From PALSA-1316 sp964499365 (lineage in GTDB: Bacteria > Nitrospirota > Thermodesulfovibrionia > Thermodesulfovibrionales > UBA6898), in the NCBI GenBank assembly GCA_964499365.1, contig CAZCKU010000003.1, positions 207,488 to 271,487 of the forward strand: a stretch of DNA of 64,000 bases, written 5' to 3'. The notes beneath the pieces were generated by a model. That model made no database searches. It saw nothing but the letters and a program-made list of their open reading frames with translations, and was not told the origin of the DNA. Positions within the stretch are counted from its first letter, which is position 1. Each line of letters starts with the position of its first letter. This document shows positions 16,099 through 25,028 of this stretch, one piece after another. The position numbers and the translations under genes were made by a program.

Positions 16099-17310
16099 TC
16101 ATTCGGAGAGCTCCCGGATTATACCTTCGAGAAGAGCAGCAATTACCGTCAGGTCAGAATCCCGGTCAAAGTGGGGCAGTATATCAGGCTCAGGCAGCTC
16201 GCCCCGTATCTCCTTGTCGAGGACCCGGCAGAAGGCAAGCAGGATCCGGTTGTCGAACTGGGTATCCAGGCATTTTTTCAGCTCTGCAAGCGCATCCTGT
16301 ATATCCATCTTGTCCCTGTATGCCCTCCGCGAGGTCATGGCGTCGAAGGCGTCGGCCAGGGTGAGTATCCTGACACCGTCATTCAGCTCCTCGTGGGTGA
16401 GCGCATCAGGATAGCCGCTGCCGTCCAGTCTTTCGTGGTGATGCCTGATCATCTTCCCGACATCCTTCCAGGGGAAGTTAATCTTGGATATGATCGTATG
16501 GGAGAGGGTCGAATGAGTCTTGATCTGATCGACCTCCTCCGGGGTAAAAGGCTTTTTCTTGTTCAGCAGTTCGTTGCTGATCACAAGCTTCCCGACGTCG
16601 TGGAGATACCCGGCGACATAGATACCCTCGATATCGTGTTCGTTCCAACCCAGCTCCCGCGCAATCGCAACTGAATATTTTGCAACCCTCTGGGAGTGGT
16701 GCTTTGTATAGGCATCCTTCGCGTCGATTGCCGCAGCAAAGGCCTGGAGGGTATCGTGGTAGATACGGCGCATCTCCTCGTAGAGCCTCCGGTTCTCGTC
16801 AAGCTGGGCCGAGAGGTCCCTGAAGAGGGCATGATTGTTCAGGGCGACGGCGATCTGGGCTGCGATGATGCGGAGGAGTTCAAAGTCTTCGGCAGTGTAC
16901 GGCTCTGCCGTAAACTTTTCTCCAAGCAGCACGAGACCGGCAAACTCGTCCCTGACCCATAGCGGCGTCAGGACCCCTGACCCTGCATCGGCACCGACAG
17001 CAGTACCAACAGCAGCACCGGGACCTGCAGGGAAGAGACAGGGCTCGTTCCGGGCAAGGGACTGGAGCACCCCGGTGTCGGCACGACCGGGGTCGAACTG
17101 GTCAAAACCCCTCTGGGCAAGAATGTGCATCTCGCCGTCGTCTCTGTTGCATGCCAGCACCGCGCCCCTATTGGTCAGGAATGTCCCGGTGATCACGTAG
17201 AGGACAGACTGGATCTTTTCCCGGAAATTGTTCCCGCCTGCGGTAATCTCCTGGCCGAGGTCGGCCAGGGCCGAGATGTTATACAGTGCCCTTTTGAGTT
17301 CTGTGCCCAT
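16099..17310 (-). CDS. GAF / HD-GYP cyclic-di-GMP phosphodiesterase
   Basis: A 403-aa cytoplasmic signalling protein. A GAF sensor domain (about residues 20-160) is followed by a helical linker and an HD-GYP domain (about 195-350). Catalytic features visible are HSQRVAKYS, YLHDVGKLVI, KTHSTLSH, HHHERLDGSGYP and LADAFDAMTSRRAYR. HD-GYP enzymes hydrolyse c-di-GMP to pGpG or GMP. Start is 6 bases after the stop of the STAS gene, so it belongs with the ATPase/RsbW-STAS cluster. The GAF ligand is unknown. Confidence 0.9.
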   Translation of the reverse strand: MGTELKRALYNISALADLGQEITAGGNNFREKIQSVLYVITGTFLTNRGAVLACNRDDGEMHILAQRGFDQFDPGRADTGVLQSLARNEPCLFPAGPGAAVGTAVGADAGSGVLTPLWVRDEFAGLVLLGEKFTAEPYTAEDFELLRIIAAQIAVALNNHALFRDLSAQLDENRRLYEEMRRIYHDTLQAFAAAIDAKDAYTKHHSQRVAKYSVAIARELGWNEHDIEGIYVAGYLHDVGKLVISNELLNKKKPFTPEEVDQIKTHSTLSHTIISKINFPWKDVGKMIRHHHERLDGSGYPDALTHEELNDGVRILTLADAFDAMTSRRAYRDKMDIQDALAELKKCLDTQFDNRILLAFCRVLDKEIRGELPEPDILPHFDRDSDLTVIAALLEGIIRELSE

Positions 17311-17316
17311 GCGGGT

Positions 17317-17679
17317 TCATGCCGTGCCGGCGCCGAGGTACTGAAGCGCTTCGCTTTCAGCAGAGAAGATGCGCAGATGCTTCAGCAGTCCAAGCATGTC
17401 GAGCGTATCGACCTGGAACTTGGACATATTCGAAAAACAGACGGTGCCCTCGACCGTCCTGAGGTCCTCGATTATCTGCAGGAGCAGGGATATGCCGATG
17501 GAGTTGATCAGGCCCGTACCGCCGAAGTTGAGCACGATCTTTCTGATGCCCCTGCCGGTGTATCTGCCGCATTCGGCAACGAGGCTTTCTCCGGCAAGGT
17601 TGTTCAGATATCCCTTCGGGTAGATGACCGCAGTGTCTCCGTCAAGCCTGGAGTCAACGGTGAATTGAGCAGGATTCAT
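17317..17679 (-). CDS. STAS-domain anti-sigma factor antagonist-like protein
   Basis: A 120-aa protein with a single STAS fold (IVLNFGGTGLINSIGISLLLQI near residues 47-68, split by usual loop). The Ser of INSIGI occupies the position phosphorylated in SpoIIAA/RsbV proteins. The start at 17679 overlaps the preceding ATPase/kinase gene by 4 bases (ATGA), which strongly suggests it is that kinase's substrate. Partner-switch signalling is inferred. Confidence 0.82.
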   Translation of the reverse strand: MNPAQFTVDSRLDGDTAVIYPKGYLNNLAGESLVAECGRYTGRGIRKIVLNFGGTGLINSIGISLLLQIIEDLRTVEGTVCFSNMSKFQVDTLDMLGLLKHLRIFSAESEALQYLGAGTA

Positions 17680-19322
17680 TGAAGCACCTCTTTGCGCTGT
17701 ATATTTTTTTTGAGAATCACCCTCGTCCGGTCGCCTACCCTTTCGACCCTGACGCTGTCCATGATCCCTGAGACAAGTCTGAAGCCCCAACCCCTTTTCT
17801 GGCCACTGCGGAGCTTCTCGTCAACAGGCAGAGCCTGGAGCGACTCCAGCGTAAACGGCCTGCCTGCGCTTTCAACAGCTATCTCGATATCCCCGGGCCG
17901 GGAGATGAACCTGATCAGAATCCGCCGGTCATGGCTGCCGCTGTGTTCGATCGCGTTGATGCAGACCTCGATCAGCGCCAGCTGAAGGAAGCTCAGGAAA
18001 TCGCTGTCAAGGCCAAGGTTCCTGCCGAACTGCTCTCCCGCACCGGCAGCCACGAGCTCGGCATCTGCATCCATCGGGATAGTGAGTTCGTAACACGATT
18101 CAGCCTCCTCCCGGGCATATTTGCTTTCGATCGCCTGACGCACCTGCTCAGCGGGTCTGCCCTCGATCTCCCGGAGAAAGAGCCCGCGGACAACGTCCTG
18201 AAGCAGGGGCTCGCGGTCACGCAGCATGCCCGACGCCTGCAGTTCATCCAGGGCCGGGGCTGTGTCCACGTCCCGCAGTCCGAGCACCTTCGAAAGTCTT
18301 TCTCCCTCCATCCCCCCGCCCTCAACCGCATGCATAAGAAGCTTAATCACCGCCTTCTTCAGGGCTGCATTTCCGGTGTGCCGGCTCAACACGGAAGACC
18401 AGTAACGGGCAGTCTCCCCTTCCGAGACATCCATACTGTAACACTCGACCAGGTCTCGTTCGGTCAGGTTATCCTTCTGCATCTTGCGGGCTGCCGCTGC
18501 CAGATTCCTGATATACAGCGGATTGCCGCGCAGGATATTCAGGAACTGGAGGGTTTCGCCTTCAGCACAGGACAACTGCGCCTTGGCGAGAAGAGCCCTG
18601 AAGAGCTGCCTGCCAAGGTCTTCAGGAAGGGCCCCGAGCCGCAGCCTTTCAATCCCTCCGATGAAGGCCTGGTCCGAGAAAATGGCTTCAAGGGCAGAGG
18701 AAGCCCCGGTGATCACATGAGGACAAAGGCTGCTGGTCATCGGTTCACTGAAAAGGCTCGCCAGTCCGTGCGCGTCACCACGCACCGATTCATAGAGGTT
18801 CTCAGCTGCATCGAAGTCATCAAGCATCACAAAAACCTGTCGCCCGCTTCTCCGTGCCGCGGTGACCGGGGCTGATATCGCCGCCATCACCTGCCAGTAC
18901 AGATCATTATTGTCCAGGTGGACCTGGAAATCCGAGATGCAGTCCAGCAGCCATTCCAGGCCTGGGGAAGAGATGAGCGGCATGAGTTTCTGGAGCGGTT
19001 CAGCAACATGCTCTGCAAGGGAAGGCTCCTTCCTGAGGAAGGCGAGATACTGTCTGACGAATCTCGTAAAGTAGTCCCGCGCAAAATAATTGCCCCTGAG
19101 GTTTGCGGTTCTGAACGAATAGTAAAAGGGGACGCAGCCCTCCTCCCAGAAGAGTCTGCGGTACAGCTGCCGGAGGAGCTCTGTCTTGCCGATGCCCCGG
19201 CCACCGTCGAGGATAACGTTGCCGGTGAGGCCGTCCGACTTCATATCTGGCAGGCGCCTCAGGTAAGCAAGTTCACTTTCCCTGTTTAAAAAATCTTTTG
19301 CAGGAATAGAATTAAACAGCAC
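17676..19322 (-). CDS. P-loop ATPase fused to RsbW-like anti-sigma kinase domain
   Basis: A 548-aa two-part protein. The N-terminal half (about residues 10-380) is an AAA/STAND-like ATPase with NRESELAYL, Walker A GGRGIGKTEL near residue 41 and Walker B VFVMLDDFD near 168. The C-terminal part (about 405-545) is an HATPase_c domain of RsbW type with EVCINAIEHSGSHD (N-box) near 462 and KRGWGFRLVSGIMD (G-box) near 510. It starts with GTG, AAAGGT 6 bases before. It is coupled to the STAS gene by ATGA. The ATPase probably senses a cue or oligomerises to control phosphorylation of the STAS protein; this is inference. Confidence 0.82.
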   Translation of the reverse strand: MLFNSIPAKDFLNRESELAYLRRLPDMKSDGLTGNVILDGGRGIGKTELLRQLYRRLFWEEGCVPFYYSFRTANLRGNYFARDYFTRFVRQYLAFLRKEPSLAEHVAEPLQKLMPLISSPGLEWLLDCISDFQVHLDNNDLYWQVMAAISAPVTAARRSGRQVFVMLDDFDAAENLYESVRGDAHGLASLFSEPMTSSLCPHVITGASSALEAIFSDQAFIGGIERLRLGALPEDLGRQLFRALLAKAQLSCAEGETLQFLNILRGNPLYIRNLAAAARKMQKDNLTERDLVECYSMDVSEGETARYWSSVLSRHTGNAALKKAVIKLLMHAVEGGGMEGERLSKVLGLRDVDTAPALDELQASGMLRDREPLLQDVVRGLFLREIEGRPAEQVRQAIESKYAREEAESCYELTIPMDADAELVAAGAGEQFGRNLGLDSDFLSFLQLALIEVCINAIEHSGSHDRRILIRFISRPGDIEIAVESAGRPFTLESLQALPVDEKLRSGQKRGWGFRLVSGIMDSVRVERVGDRTRVILKKNIQRKEVLQ

Positions 19323-19366
19323 CGTGACCTTTCATGCATCGTGTCTGTTGCCCTGTCGGATTATTT

Positions 19367-19375
19367 GTCATTATA
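19367..19375 (-). promoter_or_regulatory. Extended -10 element before the ATPase-STAS operon
   Basis: On the minus strand TGTTATAAT (TG-n-TATAAT form, hexamer at 19375-19370) lies 48 bases before the GTG start at 19322. No good -35 is visible, as expected for extended -10 promoters. Confidence 0.4.
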
Positions 19376-19419
19376 ACAAATCTGTCCGCCTGAAAAATAA
19401 TGGATTCACAACGGCCTGG

Positions 19420-20292
19420 CTACAGAACTTCTACTGCCCCAGCAATGAATGTTCTTACCGCACGGTCGAAGAGTATAGAGGCATGATTGACCGGGAAATC
19501 CCGGTGCTCATCCGCATACGAAAGGCGGGAGCTCAATGCGGTCACCAGGCCGTCCCCCAGCCCCTCCCTCATTTCCGCCGGAATGATCCGCTCAGGCAGA
19601 ACCCGTGACAGCAGGTCGGGAAGCGAGGGGAGGAGGGGCCTCAGCAGGTCAGGGTTTGTACCGCCGATCGATATAGTTCGCAGGCCATCCTGTTTTTCAT
19701 CCTTCAGTTCAGCAAAGAACGCCGACTCCGGAAGGAGTTCACGAAGCCCGCTGCTGCTCAAAAAGCCGAGGATCCTCTGGAAGACCGTGTCGATTTCTGT
19801 CCTGCTGACCCCTTTCACAAGCTGATACAGAAGGGTCGTGACCGGAGAGACGTAGGCCGGCCAGCGGGCCAGCGAGGTGCCGTGATGAGGCGTTGCCAGG
19901 GTGATGATACCCCTGACCGTCCCCTGGTGACGCTCGAGATACTTTCGTGCGATCAGACCGCCCCTGCTGTGGCAGATAAAGACAACGCCATTCCCGGCTG
20001 ATGCCGAATGCTCTCTCATCAGGTCCGTCAGCTCCTCAACCGCTGTATGCATCGGCCCCACGGGCCGGGACTGCGTCCAGGCAAGCACGCTGAAGCCCAT
20101 GCCTCTGAGGTCGTCAAACGAGGTGACGAGTTCATTATCACCATAGAGCAGAATCCGCAACGGATATTTCCCGCCGAGGATCTTCGCCTCTGACGGATTG
20201 CTCCAGGCCTTCATATTCATCCCCATGCCGTGGATGAAAACTGCCAGGGGTCTGCGGCCCCCGCCTTTATGAAATATCGTGTCGAGCTTCAT
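19420..20292 (-). CDS. Alpha/beta hydrolase (lipase/esterase-like)
   Basis: A 290-aa protein with the alpha/beta hydrolase fold: FIHGMGMNMKAW (oxyanion region) near residue 19, nucleophile elbow CHSRGG near 107, LATPHHGTSLAR near 134 and a late Asp and His (GDGLVTALSS, FPVNHASILF) that could complete the triad. The elbow is C-H-S-R-G instead of the common G-H-S-M-G. No signal peptide is seen. It resembles PGAP1/LipA-like acyl hydrolases; the substrate is unknown. Confidence 0.78.
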   Translation of the reverse strand: MKLDTIFHKGGGRRPLAVFIHGMGMNMKAWSNPSEAKILGGKYPLRILLYGDNELVTSFDDLRGMGFSVLAWTQSRPVGPMHTAVEELTDLMREHSASAGNGVVFICHSRGGLIARKYLERHQGTVRGIITLATPHHGTSLARWPAYVSPVTTLLYQLVKGVSRTEIDTVFQRILGFLSSSGLRELLPESAFFAELKDEKQDGLRTISIGGTNPDLLRPLLPSLPDLLSRVLPERIIPAEMREGLGDGLVTALSSRLSYADEHRDFPVNHASILFDRAVRTFIAGAVEVL

Positions 20293-20395
20293 ACACTACC
20301 CGCAAGGGAATAATAGCATGAGACAGACTCTTCTGCACCGGACCGGCCGATTTCGGCGTATTGCTGTACCCATGTGCAGAGTTCGTATGGCGCGG

Positions 20396-20401
20396 TATAA
20401 T
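20396..20401 (+). promoter_or_regulatory. Candidate -10 element of the zinc-ribbon gene
   Basis: A perfect TATAAT lies 41 bases before the chosen start at 20442 and downstream of the longest possible start (TTG at 20361), which argues for the shorter protein. No convincing -35. Confidence 0.4.
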
Positions 20402-20441
20402 AATACAGGTACCTGAAAATACGGAAGAGGTGAACATTGAG

Positions 20442-20762
20442 GTGAAATGTCCTGGATGCGGCAGGGAAGTGAGAACCGGAGAATGCTGTTCGGAATGCGC
20501 GAAGAAGGCAGTTCCTGATGACATAAAGGTGGAATACAAGGACTTCAAGGGCGCAGAGCTTCTGGACATACAGATGCCGGGGCCCCGGCCCCTGACTCCT
20601 GCAAAGGAACGCCGGGAACCTCTCCCGAAGGCCGCCGCCGAGCCAGGGCCGGCCGCACCGGATAAGGTGAAGAGACCCGCGCGCAGGGCGCTTCTCGCGG
20701 GTCTTGCCGCTGTCATCGCGCTGCTTGTTTGCTATCTGCTGCTCAGGCTCTTCTTCCGGTAG
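20442..20762 (+). CDS. Zinc-ribbon membrane protein
   Basis: A 106-aa protein with an N-terminal four-Cys zinc ribbon (CPGCGREVRTGECCSEC), a Pro/Ala-rich linker and a C-terminal membrane helix (ALLAGLAAVIALLVCYLLL) ending RLFFR. The GTG at 20442 is chosen because it starts directly with VKCPGCG, has GGAAGAGG upstream, and the TATAAT at 20396 excludes earlier starts. This tail-anchored zinc-ribbon layout is common among uncharacterised bacterial proteins; no function is known. Confidence 0.6.
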   Translation: MKCPGCGREVRTGECCSECAKKAVPDDIKVEYKDFKGAELLDIQMPGPRPLTPAKERREPLPKAAAEPGPAAPDKVKRPARRALLAGLAAVIALLVCYLLLRLFFR

Positions 20763-20781
20763 TGCCCCGGGCCGCTTTCTC

Positions 20782-21921
20782 TCAGTGCTCCCTGTTAATA
20801 TCGATCACGGTTACCTCCGGCGGTGACAGGACCCGGATCGGGGGCCCCCAGGTGCCTGTCCCCCTGCTGACATACAGGGTGCTCCCGGAGCCCACGTCGG
20901 CAAGGCCTGCCTGCACCGGATAGTAAAGCCAGGTCAGGATGCTGAACGGGAAGATCTGTCCTTTATGTACATGCCCCGAGAGCTGGAGATCAAAAAGCCC
21001 GATGGCCGCCTTGTCAACGAGCGGGCGGTGCTTCAGCAGGAGCCTGAACCTCTCCGGGGACAGACCCGACAGCAGGTCGTTCTCGTTCGCAGAGGGGCCA
21101 AGCTTCATCTGCCGCGCTGTCGGGTCATCGACCCCGGCGATGGCAATGATATCTCCGATGTTCACCCGCTGCCCCCTGAGCAGGGTAAACCCTGCGTCCT
21201 CGTGGAAACACTTCGCTTCTTTAAGCCCTGCATAGAATTCATGGTTGCCGGTTACCGCAAACTTGCCGTACCTCGGGGTAATCCCGCTCAGTATCGCAGC
21301 ATACCCATTGTAGACACAGACCTGCCCGTCGACAAGGTCTCCGGTCGAAACCAGTATATCCGGCTCTGCCTTTCTGACTGCTTCAGCGATCCTGAGCAGA
21401 TGTCCATCCCTGTTGAGCAGCCCGACATGCACATCTGAGATCTGCACGATCCTGAGACGATTGATCCCGCGGGGGAGCTTTGTTGATGCCAGCTGCACAT
21501 ATTCAGTCCGGATATGCCTGGCCTCGACGTAGCCGTAGGCAGCCGTGGCTGCCGACAGTACAAACAGCACAAGCAGGACACTCCGCGGCCCTGCAATCAG
21601 TGAAGACAGGTCCTGGCGCGAGATCTTCCCGAACACCATCACCCCGGCCCGGAAGAGATCAAATGCCATGGCCCAGGCACAGAAGAGGAGTATCCAGCCC
21701 ATCCATACAAAGCCTGTCCAGGCAGCGATGCGGCCAAAGGAATGATATCCCTGCTGTTCAGCATAGCGGACGATCACCGGCATGAAGACCATCAGCAGGA
21801 GCAGAAGGATGAACGGAAACGTCATAGACGCCGGAAGAACAGCTGCAGCCCTTACCCGTGCAAAGAGATATGCATGCATCCCTCCATAGATGAGGAGGAA
21901 CACCGCAAGGAAGAGGATCAT
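20782..21921 (-). CDS. Membrane-anchored metallophosphoesterase
   Basis: A 379-aa protein with four or five N-terminal membrane helices (to about residue 145) followed by a calcineurin-like phosphoesterase domain. Metal ligands are visible in ISDVHVG, STGDLVDG, TGNHEFY and LSGHVHKGQ. It resembles the YkuE/YaeI group, some of which act on UDP-sugar lipids. The start at 21921 overlaps the VOC gene stop by 4 bases (ATGA) and begins at a hydrophobic helix. The substrate is not known. Confidence 0.85.
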   Translation of the reverse strand: MILFLAVFLLIYGGMHAYLFARVRAAAVLPASMTFPFILLLLLMVFMPVIVRYAEQQGYHSFGRIAAWTGFVWMGWILLFCAWAMAFDLFRAGVMVFGKISRQDLSSLIAGPRSVLLVLFVLSAATAAYGYVEARHIRTEYVQLASTKLPRGINRLRIVQISDVHVGLLNRDGHLLRIAEAVRKAEPDILVSTGDLVDGQVCVYNGYAAILSGITPRYGKFAVTGNHEFYAGLKEAKCFHEDAGFTLLRGQRVNIGDIIAIAGVDDPTARQMKLGPSANENDLLSGLSPERFRLLLKHRPLVDKAAIGLFDLQLSGHVHKGQIFPFSILTWLYYPVQAGLADVGSGSTLYVSRGTGTWGPPIRVLSPPEVTVIDINREH

Positions 21922-22505
21922 GCCTTCTTTTTCCCCTGGAAGAACTGGCTGCCCTGACCGGGGTAGGCCCGGTACTGAGTCAGGTGAGTCGTGCGCTTCA
22001 CCGCTGGCCATTCCTCCGGCCGGGGGTCTGCCCCTTCACGGGCGATGGCCGAAGGAGCAGAATCCAGCAGCGCAGGGCTCGCGTGTATATCGATCCCGCT
22101 GACATTCCAGCTGAACTCGATCGGGATGCCGTTGGGATCAAAGGCATAAATGGAGTGTATGAAACCGTGATCGATCACCTCGGACACCCAAAAGCCGGCT
22201 GCATCGATCCGGTCTTTCAGCTCCAGGAGAATCTCCCGCGTTTCAACGCCGAAGGAGACATGATCAAAGGCGACCGGACCGGAGATCCTCCTGCCATGTT
22301 CCTTCTCTTCAACCGGGGCAACGCCGGGCCATTCGAAAAAGGCTATCATGTCGCGTTCTGAAATCTCGAAAAAATAATGACGGTACCCGGGCTCGCCGAG
22401 TCCGGCTATCAGCCTCATGCCGAGGAGGTCACGCCAGTAACGGATGGTCCGGTCCATATCTCCGGTCACCATCGCAAGATGATTGACCCCGGTGTATCTG
22501 ATCAT
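21918..22505 (-). CDS. VOC (glyoxalase/dioxygenase) family protein
   Basis: A 195-aa protein with a vicinal-oxygen-chelate fold. Typical pieces are VNHLAMVTGDMDRTIRYWRD at the start, MIAFFEW near 53, FDHVSFGVE near 79 and IYAFDPNGIPIEFSW near 117. His, His and Glu of these segments are the expected metal ligands. The tail after residue 130 is extra and rich in Pro and Ala. The start at 22505 has GGGG 9 bases before it. Its substrate is unknown; it is coupled to the phosphoesterase gene. Confidence 0.8.
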   Translation of the reverse strand: MIRYTGVNHLAMVTGDMDRTIRYWRDLLGMRLIAGLGEPGYRHYFFEISERDMIAFFEWPGVAPVEEKEHGRRISGPVAFDHVSFGVETREILLELKDRIDAAGFWVSEVIDHGFIHSIYAFDPNGIPIEFSWNVSGIDIHASPALLDSAPSAIAREGADPRPEEWPAVKRTTHLTQYRAYPGQGSQFFQGKKKA

Positions 22506-22641
22506 TATAGAGAGCCCCTTCCCTTCTGTCCGCATCGTCCCCGGGAGATTGAACACCTCCGGTACGTGCTCATGTATAATTATATAATGACCGATGCAGG
22601 ATTTCCCAGACTGATTCTCCGCAGCAGCCTTCTTCAGGCGA

Positions 22642-23679
22642 ATGACCATGCCTAACCCTCTGGGGAACGCTGTCCTCCCCCTGGTCATCGCGATAGGCGC
22701 TACCGGCATCCTCCTGGCCGTCAGGGCAGCGGCCTTCAGGCTGCTGAGACGCTGGGGCGGCAGAACGACCGCGCGGCTGGACGACATCATCATTACGGTG
22801 ATCGAAACCCCATCGGTATACTGGTGCCTTGCGATCGGGCTGTACCTCGGCATTGCCCTCTCCGACCTGCCTGAGAAATATGTCTTCTACACCAGCAAGA
22901 TCATCCATATCATCATCATTCTGTCGATCACTGTTGCAGCGGCAAACCTTGCCGGGAAGATCTTCCGCGACTATGTCAGGCGGTCAAGCCTGCCGGTGCC
23001 GACCACCGGGCTTGCCTATGGCATTATGTATGGATCTATCCTGGTCATCGGTGTCCTGGTCATGCTGAGCGTCCTCGGCATCTCAATCGCCCCGCTGATC
23101 ACCGCCCTGGGCGTCGGCGGTCTTGCCGTTGCCCTCGCACTTCAGGATACCCTCTCGAACCTCTTCGCGGGCATTCATATCCTGGTCGAAAAATCCGTCC
23201 GTGTCGGAGATTTCATACGGCTCGAAAACGGGCTCGAGGGCTATATCGACGACATAACCTGGAGGACGACCAGGATACGGATGCCTGCAAACAATATGAT
23301 CGTGATCCCGAACAACAAACTCTCGCAGAGTATCGTGACGAACTATCACCTCCCGGAAAAAAGGCTCATGACGCAGATTCAGGTAAGTGTCGGCTATGAC
23401 GCCGACCCCGACCGTGTTGAGGCGGCACTGCTTGAGGAGGCGCGCAAGGCTGCGGCAGACCTGGAATGTATCCTCCGCGAACCAGCTCCGGTCGTCCATC
23501 TTTCGCCTGGGTTCGGGGAGGCCTCACTCGAATTTACCCTGTCAGTCCAGATCAGGGAATTCAGCGATCAGACCCCTGCGCAGCATGAACTTCGCAAGAG
23601 GGTCCTGAAGCGGTTCAGGGAAGAGGGAATCATGATGCCATTCCCGAGGACGGTCTTCATGCGGGAGCATAACGCATGA
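22642..23679 (+). CDS. MscS-family mechanosensitive channel
   Basis: A 345-aa inner membrane protein. Helices lie near residues 8-28, 55-75, 85-105 and 125-150, and the pore helix with the MscS hallmark GVGGLAVALALQDTLSNLF is near 157-175. It is followed by the beta domain (VRVGDFIRLENGLEG, VIPNNKLSQ) and an alpha/beta C-terminal domain. It opens under membrane tension to release solutes. A start two codons later (22648) is also possible. It overlaps the downstream HD gene by 4 bases. Confidence 0.88.
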   Translation: MTMPNPLGNAVLPLVIAIGATGILLAVRAAAFRLLRRWGGRTTARLDDIIITVIETPSVYWCLAIGLYLGIALSDLPEKYVFYTSKIIHIIIILSITVAAANLAGKIFRDYVRRSSLPVPTTGLAYGIMYGSILVIGVLVMLSVLGISIAPLITALGVGGLAVALALQDTLSNLFAGIHILVEKSVRVGDFIRLENGLEGYIDDITWRTTRIRMPANNMIVIPNNKLSQSIVTNYHLPEKRLMTQIQVSVGYDADPDRVEAALLEEARKAAADLECILREPAPVVHLSPGFGEASLEFTLSVQIREFSDQTPAQHELRKRVLKRFREEGIMMPFPRTVFMREHNA

Positions 23680-24251
23680 GCCGGGACATCGAAATGAAAG
23701 GCAGCGTTGACCCCCTCGCCCTGATCATGAAATATTATCCTCCGGAATCCCTTGCCTATGAGATCCTGGTCGAGCATTCAAAACTGGTCGCACAAAAAGC
23801 CCTTGCCGCGGCCGGCGCGGTCAGTCATCTCTCGCCCGACCTGAGGTTCATTGAAGAGGCAGCCATGCTGCATGACATCGGGATATTCCTCACCGATGCC
23901 CCCGGGCTTGGCTGCTTCGGGGACGAGGAGTATATCTGCCACGGATATCTCGGCCGGGAACTGCTCGAAAAGGAAGGACTCGATGTCCACGCCCTTGTCT
24001 GTGAACGGCATACCGGGGTCGGGCTGACCATCGGGGACATCGAAAAATACGATCTCCCGCTGCCGCGCAGGGACATGCTCCCCGTATCTCTCGAAGAAAA
24101 GATAATCTGCTATGCAGACAAGTTTTTCTCAAAGAAGATCGAATCTCTGTCGGTTGAAAAGTCCCTGGAGAAGGTAAGAGCAGAGATCGGCAGATACGGG
24201 GCGGAGAACCTCGGGAGGTTCGAGGAGCTGCACCGGCTTCTTAGTAAATAA
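23676..24251 (+). CDS. HDIG-domain phosphohydrolase-like protein
   Basis: A 191-aa HD protein: H34 (VEHSKLVA), MLHDIGIFL near 65, YICHGYLG near 88, CERHTG near 109 and ICYADKFF near 143. This is the TIGR00277-like HDIG layout. The natural substrate is unknown. Translational coupling to the MscS channel is seen by ATGA. Its last 11 bases overlap the convergent truA 3' end. Confidence 0.78.
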   Translation: MSRDIEMKGSVDPLALIMKYYPPESLAYEILVEHSKLVAQKALAAAGAVSHLSPDLRFIEEAAMLHDIGIFLTDAPGLGCFGDEEYICHGYLGRELLEKEGLDVHALVCERHTGVGLTIGDIEKYDLPLPRRDMLPVSLEEKIICYADKFFSKKIESLSVEKSLEKVRAEIGRYGAENLGRFEELHRLLSK

Positions 24252-25008
24252 GCCTCTCCAGAAACAGCCCCTGGGGCGGAGCGGTGGGCCCGGCCTGGGT
24301 CCTGTCGCAGGACAGAAGGATCCGGGAGAAATTTTCGGCGGAGGTCTTGCCGCTGCCAACGTCAGCAAGCGTCCCGACAATATTTCTGACCATATGCCGC
24401 AGAAACGCGTCCGCCTCAATCCTGATCCTGATGAAATCCCCCGGAATGGTTGCGGTCATAAAGGCGATCTCCCCCGTTCGTGCTATGTCGAGTGAATTGA
24501 CATGCCGGACGGTCGTCTTCGCGCCGCAGCCCGAACCCCTGAAGGCCGAAAAGTCATGTTCTCCCAACAGGGATGTTGCGGCAGCACGCATCAGCTCAAG
24601 ATCGAGGTCCGATGCGATATACCAGAGATACGGGTACAGAAAGGCTGAGCGCACCCGCGTGGTCGAGATGAGGTAGAAATAGCTCTTTCTGATTGCATCG
24701 TACCGGGGGTGAAATTCTTCAGAGGTTTCTTCAGCAGACAGGATGCGGATGTCGGGAGGCAGCTTTGCGTTCAGGGCACGCCGGAGTATCGCAGGTGGAA
24801 GCCCGGATTTCGTGCTGAATGCGGCAACCTGCCCAAGCGCGTGGACACCGGCGTCTGTCCTGCTGGCCCCGGTCAGCCTGGTATCCTCGCCCGTAATGGA
24901 TGCAACGGCCGCTCGCAGGACATCCTGGACCGTCCTTCCCGTCTTCTGGGTTTGCCAGCCCTGGTATCGCGAGCCGTTATACTCAATCAGAAGTTTTATG
25001 AAACGCAC
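24241..25008 (-). CDS. truA: tRNA pseudouridine(38-40) synthase TruA
   Basis: A 255-aa enzyme that makes pseudouridine at positions 38-40 of the anticodon arm. The catalytic Asp lies in GASRTDAGVHA near residues 47-57, and YNGSRYQGWQ at the N-terminus and AFLRHMVRNIVG near 205 are family signatures. It starts 20 bases after the hydrogenase large-subunit gene and could be read from the same transcript. Confidence 0.95.
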   Translation of the reverse strand: MRFIKLLIEYNGSRYQGWQTQKTGRTVQDVLRAAVASITGEDTRLTGASRTDAGVHALGQVAAFSTKSGLPPAILRRALNAKLPPDIRILSAEETSEEFHPRYDAIRKSYFYLISTTRVRSAFLYPYLWYIASDLDLELMRAAATSLLGEHDFSAFRGSGCGAKTTVRHVNSLDIARTGEIAFMTATIPGDFIRIRIEADAFLRHMVRNIVGTLADVGSGKTSAENFSRILLSCDRTQAGPTAPPQGLFLERLIY

Positions 25009-25028
25009 GGGACAGGGGCCGGCATCTG

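Noticed and set aside
22587..22655. 22-codon leader peptide before the MscS gene
   Set aside because: It has ATG near TATAAT boxes but no ribosome site or regulatory hairpin, and it overlaps the channel start.
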